Shown here: positions 1 to 4,374 of the stretch, one piece after another | Numbering within the stretch: the first letter of the stretch is position 1 | Layout: each line of letters begins with the position of its first letter | Assembly: GCA_021839785.1 (NCBI GenBank) | Contig: JAKCAB010000763.1 | Location: forward strand, 1-5,441 | Length of the DNA: 5,441 nt | Direction of reading: 5' to 3' | Origin: a bacterium | GTDB taxonomy: Bacteria; Verrucomicrobiota; Verrucomicrobiae; Limisphaerales; J093 | The notes under the pieces: model-generated | Database searches by the model: none | Told to the model about the DNA's origin: nothing | The model's input: only the letters and a program-made list of their open reading frames with translations | Position numbers and translations under genes: made by a program

Positions 1-71
1 CCGGCCGGCAGGCCTTTGCCAGCTACATCGATTTGTTGGAACAAATCGTCCGCCAGACGAAACCCACCTGA
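1..71 (+). CDS. C-terminal end of a probable winged-helix (HTH_34-type) transcriptional regulator, partial
   Basis: Only the last 22 codons are present, read from base 3 to the TGA at 69-71, giving GRQAFASYIDLLEQIVRQTKPT split as GRQAFASYIDLL and EQIVRQTKPT. The pattern G-R-x-A-F-x-x-Y-x-x-x-L-x-x-I is what I recall at the end of small winged-helix DNA-binding proteins of the HTH_34 (MarR/ArsR-like) type, where 'T-x-x-G-R-x-A-F' follows the wing and the last helix mediates dimerisation. The DNA-binding part lies outside the window, so the family call is an inference from a short tail. The position fits: an operator-like dyad starts 33 bp downstream, and such regulators are often next to membrane proteins of the DUF4153/DUF4173 kind, one of which ends the gene run here. 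It could instead be the end of any helical protein. Confidence 0.45.
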   Translation, partial: GRQAFASYIDLLEQIVRQTKPT

Positions 72-81
72 ACGCAACCCA

Positions 82-107
82 TTGGCCCGCCGAACTGCTC
101 ATATACT
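82..107 (+). promoter_or_regulatory. Possible promoter of the ispH gene run
   Basis: TATACT at 102-107 matches the bacterial -10 consensus at five of six positions and is the most AT-rich spot between the upstream stop codon and ispH. The only -35-like hexamer is TTGGCC at 82-87, a weak match 14 bp away, which is shorter than the usual 16-18 bp. Transcription would start near 113-116, leaving a leader of about 40 nt. The -10 call is reasonable and the -35 call is weak. It may need an activator or use a sigma factor with other preferences. Confidence 0.4.
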
Positions 108-121
108 TTGCAGTACAAAGT
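105..121 (+). promoter_or_regulatory. Operator-like 17-bp inverted repeat overlapping the -10 region
   Basis: ACTTTGCAGTACAAAGT is symmetric about G113: seven of eight base pairs match (only C111/A115 does not), with perfect 6-bp half-sites ACTTTG and CAAAGT. Size and symmetry suit a dimeric winged-helix or MarR-like protein. The left half-site shares A105-T107 with the -10-like TATACT, so a bound protein would block RNA polymerase, which suggests repression. The likely binder is the product of the gene ending at 71, by proximity only. As RNA the repeat would form only a weak 6-bp stem. The following TCTTTTT (121-127) makes it look faintly like a terminator for the upstream gene, but the AT-rich stem argues against that as the main role. 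Confidence 0.5.
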
Positions 122-154
122 CTTTTTCGGTTAACCTCAAACCCTGATCGTGCC

Positions 155-1093
155 ATGAAAATCTTCCGCGCTTCCCACCTCGGCATGTGCTTTGGCGTTC
201 GCGACGCCATCCAGCTCGCCCGCCGCGCCGTGCGCGAACAGCCCATCACCATCTTCGGCCAGCTTGTCCACAACGACACCGTGGTGAACGACCTGAAAGC
301 CGGAGGCATTCGCATCGCCAACTCCGCCCCGGAGATTGACACCCCGGCGGTCATGATCACCGCCCACGGCGCCTCCGAACGCACCGTCGCCGGCCTGCAG
401 GATCGGGGCCTGCGCGTCCTCGAGGCCACCTGCCCGCTCGTGAGGTTGGCCCACCTCGCGGTCAAGCGATTGGCGCGCGACGGCTACCACCCGGTCGTGA
501 TCGGCAAGCGCGACCACGTGGAGGTGCGTGGCCTGACCGGCGATCTCGAGGCGTTCGACGTGGTGCTGACCGAGTCCGACATCGAGCAGTTGGCCGAGCA
601 TCCGCGCTTCGGCGTGGCCGCCCAAACCACCCAGCCGATCGAGCGCGTCCGCCGGTTGGCCGACCTGATCCGCCGCCGCTTTCCGGCGTCGGAGGTGAAG
701 CTGGTCGATACCGTGTGCCGCCCCACCAAGGAGCGCCAGCACGCGGCCGAGGAACTGGCAGCCGCCTGCGACGTGGTGGTGGCGATCGGCGGGGCCGCCA
801 GCAACAACACGCGGGAGCTCGTGGCGACTTGCGCGCGTTATTGCGCGCGCGTGCACCACGTCCAAACGGCCGCCGACCTGCGCGCGGAATGGTTTGGGCC
901 GGACGACACCGTGGGCATCACCGCCGGCACCTCCACGCCGGACGCGACCATCGACGCCGTGGAGGCGCAACTGTGCGAATGGTCGGCCGCCGCCCAGCCG
1001 CGTCCCAACCGCATCGGTGCGGGCGAACCTTGCGAACTGAGCGGCATTCGCGCCGAGATTGCGAGGCAACCCGAGCTGGCCGTCCATTCCTGA
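155..1093 (+). CDS. ispH: 4-hydroxy-3-methylbut-2-enyl diphosphate reductase (IspH/LytB)
   Basis: IspH is the last enzyme of the MEP pathway. It reduces HMBPP to isopentenyl and dimethylallyl diphosphate with a [4Fe-4S] cluster in the cytoplasm. The 312 residues match the family length (about 310-320). The three cluster cysteines are present: C12 in LGMCFGV, C93 in ATCPLV and C188 in DTVCRPTKERQ. Substrate-binding positions are also there: H39 (LVHND), H71 (TAHGAS), H121 and catalytic E123 (DHVEVRG), T158-T159 (AQTTQ), S216-N218 (ASNNTR) and S260 in TAGTSTPDATI. The insertion form GKRDHVEVRG replaces the GHPEVEGT-like sequence of E. coli. About 38 polar residues (275-312) trail the last conserved motif. 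ATG 155 puts C12 at the usual distance from the N-terminus, though no clear Shine-Dalgarno site precedes it. It leads a run of membrane-protein genes, with the next start 6 bp after its stop. All key residues are intact, so it should be active. Confidence 0.96.
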   Translation: MKIFRASHLGMCFGVRDAIQLARRAVREQPITIFGQLVHNDTVVNDLKAGGIRIANSAPEIDTPAVMITAHGASERTVAGLQDRGLRVLEATCPLVRLAHLAVKRLARDGYHPVVIGKRDHVEVRGLTGDLEAFDVVLTESDIEQLAEHPRFGVAAQTTQPIERVRRLADLIRRRFPASEVKLVDTVCRPTKERQHAAEELAAACDVVVAIGGAASNNTRELVATCARYCARVHHVQTAADLRAEWFGPDDTVGITAGTSTPDATIDAVEAQLCEWSAAAQPRPNRIGAGEPCELSGIRAEIARQPELAVHS

Positions 1094-1099
1094 GTCGCC

Positions 1100-1351
1100 A
1101 TGAAAACACGCTGGTTCCGGCGGTGGGGCTGGTTTCACGTCCCGGCCTCCCTTCCGGGCTTTGGGTTGTGCGCGCTGGCGGCGGGTTTCTGTCTGACTGC
1201 TTTTCGGGCCGTGGACCGGCGTTCGCACTCGGCCAGCGACACATTGTACGGTGTGTTCCCATTCTTCGTGTGTACATTCCGGCTGTTGGACTGGGTGGGT
1301 TCCCGCACCGCCGGGAAGGCGGCGCACTCAAACAAAGACAAGCTGAGCTGA
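1100..1351 (+). CDS. Small two-helix membrane protein of unknown function
   Basis: This 83-residue protein starts with a basic, Trp-rich segment (MKTRWFRRWGWFHVP), followed by a hydrophobic stretch at about 17-36, a polar loop AVDRRSHSASDTLYG (37-51), a second hydrophobic stretch at about 52-67 and a charged tail. That pattern suggests two membrane helices with a short conserved loop. The R-W-F-R-x-x-G-W start and the A-V-D-R-x-S-H-S-x-S-D-T-L-Y-G-x-F-P core resemble short uncharacterised proteins I recall from Verrucomicrobiota and Bacteroidota. I know no function for them. The stop of ispH lies 6 bp upstream, which supports co-transcription and the choice of ATG 1100; no clear ribosome-binding site is visible, so translation may be coupled to ispH. 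It is likely real because the protein has coherent membrane topology and sits in a tight gene run, with a longer but arginine-rich, disordered-looking shadow frame across it. Confidence 0.75.
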   Translation: MKTRWFRRWGWFHVPASLPGFGLCALAAGFCLTAFRAVDRRSHSASDTLYGVFPFFVCTFRLLDWVGSRTAGKAAHSNKDKLS

Positions 1352-1375
1352 ACGGCAAAACCGCCGTCGAAATCG

Positions 1376-1380
1376 AAAGG
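1376..1380 (+). promoter_or_regulatory. Shine-Dalgarno site AAAGG for the 242-residue membrane protein
   Basis: AAAGG ends 7 nt before ATG 1388. It is the clearest ribosome-binding site in the window and fixes that start. A small stem just upstream (ACGGC 1352-1356 with GCCGT 1363-1367, loop AAAACC) begins directly at the previous stop codon and is too short to be a terminator. Confidence 0.55.
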
Positions 1381-1387
1381 CCCTGCA

Positions 1388-2116
1388 ATGCACGCGGAGA
1401 ATCGCTGGTGCCGTTGGTTGGTGGTCGTGTTCTATGCCGTGGCGATGGCCTGGGTGGAGTCCGCGGTAGTGCTCTACCTGCGCACCTTGGTCAACCGTAT
1501 GGATCCTTACCAGCCGCATCCGTTGCCACTGGCGGACGGCCTCGGAGGCGCCGAGTTGATCCGCGAAGCCGCCACGCTGATCATGCTGGCCACGGTGGGC
1601 TGGCTGGCGGGGCGGACCTGGCGCAGTCGCGTGGCGTACGCCGTGCTCGCCTTCGGCGTTTGGGACATTGCCTACTACGTCTTCCTGCGGCCACTGACCG
1701 ACTGGCCCCGCTCGCTGCTGGACTGGGACATCCTGTTTCTGCTGCCGTTGCCGTGGTGGGGACCAGTAATCGCCCCGACGTCGATCGCGTTGCTGATGTT
1801 GCTCGGCGGCAGTCTGGTGGTGTTCGGCGACCACGCGGAGCGCCCGTTCTGGCCCGGCCGAACGACGTTGGCGCTCAGTTTCACCGGCGGGTTGCTCGCG
1901 CTTTACGCCTTCATGGTGGGCAGCTTTCGGGTGGCGGGCCAAGGCGAACAGGCCCTGCGCGACTTTTTGCCCACCGAGTTCAACTGGCCGCTTTTCCTGG
2001 TGGCTTTGGCGCTGATGACGACGCCGGTGGTTGAACTCAGCATTGAACGAGTGCGCCGTCGTCGAAATGAGAACCCCGCTGCCAGCGACACAAAGCTCGC
2101 TTCCACCTCAACCTGA
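1388..2116 (+). CDS. Polytopic membrane protein of unknown function, about six helices
   Basis: The 242-residue product has hydrophobic segments at roughly 9-33, 57-76, 81-100, 125-147, 160-182 and 198-218, and an arginine-rich tail (RVRRRR at 221-226) that should face the cytoplasm. Recognisable conserved-looking motifs are W-V-E-S-A-V-V-x-Y-L-R (22-32) in the first helix, R-E-A-A-T-L-I-M-L (59-67), F-G-V-W-D-I-A-Y-Y-V-F-L (89-100), and F-N-W-P-L-F (198-203). I recall these in widespread uncharacterised bacterial membrane proteins with no assigned role. Polar and charged residues inside helices (E24, R59, E60, D93) hint at transport, ion binding or catalysis in the membrane, which is inference. 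No signal peptide or known enzyme motif is seen. AAAGG at 1376-1380 supports the start. The next gene begins within 10 bp, so the two are very probably in one transcript. Confidence 0.85.
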   Translation: MHAENRWCRWLVVVFYAVAMAWVESAVVLYLRTLVNRMDPYQPHPLPLADGLGGAELIREAATLIMLATVGWLAGRTWRSRVAYAVLAFGVWDIAYYVFLRPLTDWPRSLLDWDILFLLPLPWWGPVIAPTSIALLMLLGGSLVVFGDHAERPFWPGRTTLALSFTGGLLALYAFMVGSFRVAGQGEQALRDFLPTEFNWPLFLVALALMTTPVVELSIERVRRRRNENPAASDTKLASTST

Positions 2117-2125
2117 TGCTTGCCC

Positions 2126-3595
2126 ATGAATGCTCGCGGTCAACTCGCACTCGAACTGGTCGTCGGCAGCCTGGCGCTGGGCGTGCTGGGCGATGCCTTG
2201 CTCCGGGCAGGTCCGTGGGGGCTCAACGCGCTGGTGTGGACCGGACTTTTGCTGGTCGCCGCACTGATCCTGGCGACGCGCCACAAACTGGCGCTCGATG
2301 CCCGGGCTGCCTGGCTGGGAGGTGGCGCGCTGGTGGTCGCCGGCGGGTTCGCGTGGCGCGACGCGCCCGCTTTGAAGCTGCTCGATTTCGCCAGCCTGTG
2401 CGGGCTGCTGGCGCTGGCGCTGTGGCGGGCGCGTGGAGTCCGCCTCGGCGTGGGGGGCGTGATTGAGAACTGTGGACGGTTCGCGTTCGCCGGCGTGCAG
2501 GCGGTCATCGGCTACGCGCCGCTGTTCACCGGGCCATCGCTCTGGACGGAGGCGGCACCCGCGGGCTGGAGCGGGCGCGTGCGGACAGCGGCGGTCGGCG
2601 GGTTGCTGGCGCTACCGGTATTGCTCGTGTTCGGGGCACTGTTCATGTCGGCGGACGCCGTGTTTCACAACCTGGTGGTGCGGTGGTTCAACTTCGACCT
2701 CGCCGAAGCAGCCTCGCACGCCGTGCGGGTCGCGGTCTGTTCCTGGATCACTGCGGGGTGGCTGATCGGCCTCTTGATGCCTGAGCGCCTCCCCGTGCCG
2801 CGACTCGTGTTTCCACAGTTCCTGAAGTTTCGGCCGGCCGAAATCGGCGTGGCGCTGGGGCTGATGAACGTTTTGTTCCTCGCCTTCATTCTGGTGCAAC
2901 TCCGCTATCTTTTCGGCGGCGCGAGTCTGGTCCAAGTCACACCCGACCTGACCTACGCCGAGTACGCGCGGCGCGGATTCTTCGAATTGGTGGCGGTCGT
3001 GGCGCTGGCGGTGCCGGTGTTGCTCATCGCGGATTGGTTGCTCGACGACGGGCCGCGACGGAGCTTCCGCGTTCAAGCCACCACGCTCGTCTTGATGCTG
3101 GGCGTGGTGCTGAGCTCCGCGTTCGAACGCATGCTGCTTTACCGCGCCGAGTACGGCTGGACCCAGTCGCGCTTTTACGCCACCGTGTTCCTGGCCTGGT
3201 TGGCGGCGGTGCTGCTCTGGTTCGTGGCGACCGTGCTGACTGGCCGGCGCGAGCGGTTCGCCGGTGGCGCCCTCCTGGCGGGCTTGGTCGCGGTGGCGGT
3301 GTTGCACGTCTGGAATCCCGAGGCCTGGATCGCGCGCCGCAATCTGGCCCACGCCCGCGCGGGTCACGAGTTCGACGCGGCCTACGCCACGCGATTGAGT
3401 GCGGATGCGTTCCCCCCACTGCTCGAGGCCTGGCCCACGCTGGATGGCAAAACACGCGAGCTCCTGGCCGCGCGGCTGAGGAAGTGGTCAGCGGCCACAC
3501 CTCCGGATTGGCGCTTGTGGAGTTGGTCCACCGCGCGGGCCCGCGAGGTCATCCGCCAGCACGAACCCGAGTGGGGCGAACACCGGCTGCCATGA
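2126..3595 (+). CDS. DUF4173/DUF4153-type polytopic membrane protein
   Basis: The product has 489 residues from ATG 2126. A TTG at 2120 in the same frame would add two residues; ATG is preferred, although neither has a clear ribosome-binding site. About nine to eleven hydrophobic segments occupy residues 7-400, followed by a soluble tail of about 90 residues. Motifs typical of the DUF4173/DUF4153 group are present: L-F-M-S-A-D-A-V-F (172-180), T-Y-A-E-Y-A-R-R-G-F-F-E-L (276-288), E-R-M-L-L-Y-R-A-E-Y-G-W-T-Q-S-R (334-349), W-N-P-E-A-W-I-A-R-R-N (396-406) and D-A-A-Y-A-T-R-L-S-A-D-A (417-428). The family has no established biochemical role; members often lie beside small regulators and other membrane proteins, as here. 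The gene begins 9 bp after the stop of the 242-residue protein and ends the run. A 16-codon frame (ATG 3592) overlaps its stop as ATGA but looks like chance. Confidence 0.88.
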   Translation: MNARGQLALELVVGSLALGVLGDALLRAGPWGLNALVWTGLLLVAALILATRHKLALDARAAWLGGGALVVAGGFAWRDAPALKLLDFASLCGLLALALWRARGVRLGVGGVIENCGRFAFAGVQAVIGYAPLFTGPSLWTEAAPAGWSGRVRTAAVGGLLALPVLLVFGALFMSADAVFHNLVVRWFNFDLAEAASHAVRVAVCSWITAGWLIGLLMPERLPVPRLVFPQFLKFRPAEIGVALGLMNVLFLAFILVQLRYLFGGASLVQVTPDLTYAEYARRGFFELVAVVALAVPVLLIADWLLDDGPRRSFRVQATTLVLMLGVVLSSAFERMLLYRAEYGWTQSRFYATVFLAWLAAVLLWFVATVLTGRRERFAGGALLAGLVAVAVLHVWNPEAWIARRNLAHARAGHEFDAAYATRLSADAFPPLLEAWPTLDGKTRELLAARLRKWSAATPPDWRLWSWSTARAREVIRQHEPEWGEHRLP

Positions 3596-3784
3596 CCGGC
3601 GCTCCCGCCTCCCGCCGCACTTTGGGCCACATCCACAGGTAGAGCGCGGCCTTCTTCGCCGGATTCCACGCGGGTCAGCGAACGCCGAGGGTTGGCCATT
3701 TCGCCGGGAGCCGGGTTTTCGGCACCCGTTCACGGCGGCGACTTTCGACTGTCGGTCCCGCCAGGCTCCGTCTAGGTTGGCGCG
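3596..3784. other. Intergenic region between the membrane-protein run and the Rrf2 gene
   Basis: This 189-bp stretch has no convincing gene on either strand. It contains the stem-loop at 3705-3728 and, near its end, AGGT (3774-3777), 7 nt before the GTG start of the Rrf2 gene, a weak ribosome-binding site. I could not find a convincing sigma-70 promoter. The Rrf2 gene probably has its own promoter here, because Rrf2 proteins commonly regulate themselves, but that is inference. Confidence 0.5.
3705..3728 (+). terminator. Stem-loop, possible weak terminator after the membrane-protein run
   Basis: CGGGAGCCG (3705-3713) pairs with CGGCACCCG (3720-3728) except for one A-A mismatch, giving eight GC pairs and a 6-nt loop, GGTTTT. 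It lies 110 bp after the stop of the DUF4173-type gene. No T-run follows on either strand, so it is not a standard Rho-independent terminator. It could act as a pause site, an RNA 3' end protected after Rho termination, or part of the leader of the Rrf2 gene. Confidence 0.35.
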
Positions 3785-4204
3785 GTGAAGCTCTCGGTTA
3801 AGAGCGATTATGCGGCGCGCGCGGTCTTCGGCCTGGCGCGCGTATTTGCCACCGGCGCGGCTCGCAAGGTGGAAGACCTGGCGGCGGAGCAGGGCGTGCC
3901 GGCGAACTATCTGGTCCAGATCCTCATCGAGCTGAAGGCCAAACAGGTGGTGCGCAGCCTGCGCGGCAAGGAAGGCGGTTACCTGCTGGCCCGGCCACCC
4001 AAGGAGATCACGTTGGGCGACGTGCTGCGCGCGGTCCACGGCGGGGTGATTGAGCCGCCCGCGCTCGCTGACAGCAGTTGCGTGCCGGAGTTGCGCGAGG
4101 CCTGGGCGCGGTTCAAGCACGCCGCCGAAGCCGCCGCCGACAGCCTCGACTTCCAGTCCATGATCGAGCGGGTCGAAGACCGCGCGAAGATGTATTACAT
4201 CTGA
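3785..4204 (+). CDS. Rrf2-family transcriptional regulator with a reduced cysteine set
   Basis: The 139-residue product is a typical Rrf2 winged-helix protein. The N-terminus MKLSVKSDYAARAVFGLA is the family signature and fixes GTG 3785 as the start. The helix-turn-helix lies at about 26-52 (VEDLAAEQGVPANYLVQIL), followed by the wing, R-G-K-E-G-G-Y-L-L-A-R-P (60-71), and the I-T-L-G-D-V-L-R-A-V-H-G helix (75-86). Fe-S members such as IscR and NsrR have three cysteines near 92-106. Here only C99 remains, in SSCVPELREAW, apparently the third of the set, so an ordinary three-cysteine cluster cannot form. The protein may be cluster-free, bind another ligand, or use the single thiol as a redox switch. 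The MYYI ending is shared with some other Rrf2 proteins I recall. Targets cannot be read from the sequence; it may regulate itself. The TGA overlaps an ATG (4204) that continues in frame into the methyltransferase. Confidence 0.93.
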   Translation: MKLSVKSDYAARAVFGLARVFATGAARKVEDLAAEQGVPANYLVQILIELKAKQVVRSLRGKEGGYLLARPPKEITLGDVLRAVHGGVIEPPALADSSCVPELREAWARFKHAAEAAADSLDFQSMIERVEDRAKMYYI

Positions 4205-4235
4205 TGTCAAAGCGTGTTCGCCGTGCGGCGAAACT

Positions 4236-4295
4236 CCCCTCACCCCAGCCCTCTCCCCCGCTGGGGGAGAGGGTGTCCGCAGGACGGGCGAGGGG
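4236..4295. repeat. Dispersed-repeat-like element with Y-shaped (three-way junction) fold
   Basis: The element is built from three nested inverted repeats. The outer stem pairs 4236-4245 (CCCCTCACCC) with 4286-4295 (GGGCGAGGGG), nine pairs and one A-C mismatch. Arm one is a perfect 11-bp stem, CCCTCTCCCCC (4249-4259) with GGGGGAGAGGG (4263-4273), loop GCT. Arm two is GTCC (4275-4278) with GGAC (4282-4285), loop GCA. This resembles the CCCTCACCCC...CCCTCTCCCC...GGGGAGAGGG repeats scattered between genes of many GC-rich bacteria, often misread as peptides like SPQPSP or LSPLGER. AACTC occurs on both sides (4232-4236 and 4297-4301). It lies 31 bp after the Rrf2 gene and may end or stabilise that transcript. 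Function and mobility are inference. Confidence 0.75.
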
Positions 4296-4341
4296 CAACT
4301 CGTGCCGAGCGAAAGCAAATCAGGATGAGCGTGGCCACGCC

Positions 4342-4363
4342 GTTGTTGGCCACGACCAACGAC
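4342..4363 (+). promoter_or_regulatory. Hairpin just upstream of the proposed methyltransferase start
   Basis: GTTGTTGG (4342-4349) pairs with CCAACGAC (4356-4363), seven Watson-Crick pairs and one G-U, around the 6-nt loop CCACGA. It ends 11 nt before TTG 4375. If transcribed it could hinder ribosome access or set spacing, but no known RNA motif is recognised and it may be chance in GC-rich sequence. Confidence 0.2.
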
Positions 4364-4374
4364 ACCTCCCCTGC

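Noticed and set aside
105..127. Rho-independent terminator for the gene ending at 71
   Set aside because: The stem is only six AT-rich pairs and the T-run is short and interrupted by C. The symmetry and the overlap with TATACT fit an operator better, although a minor role in termination is not excluded.
137..1327. Minus-strand open frame of 396 codons across ispH
   Set aside because: It is the complement of ispH and its downstream neighbour. The product is rich in Gly, Ala, Arg and His without family motifs, while the plus strand encodes a fully conserved enzyme. Long shadow frames are expected at this GC content.
715..2034. Plus-strand open frame of 439 codons overlapping ispH, the 83-residue gene and the 242-residue gene
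   Set aside because: It is out of frame with three better-supported genes, begins inside ispH and encodes Arg/Gly/Pro-rich sequence with no domain.
2612..3367. Minus-strand open frame of 251 codons inside the DUF4173-type gene
   Set aside because: Its His/Gln/Arg-rich composition is the typical antisense reading of a hydrophobic Leu/Val/Ala-rich membrane protein.
3592..3642. Sixteen-codon frame starting ATGA at the end of the DUF4173-type gene (MTGAPASRRTLGHIHR)
   Set aside because: It is too short, has no ribosome-binding site distinct from the coding region and shows no recognisable motif; ATGA overlaps arise often by chance.
4331..4354. Repeated TGGCCACG (4332-4339 and 4347-4354) as a possible regulator site
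   Set aside because: Two 8-bp copies in GC-rich DNA, with no promoter nearby and no known matching motif, are within chance.
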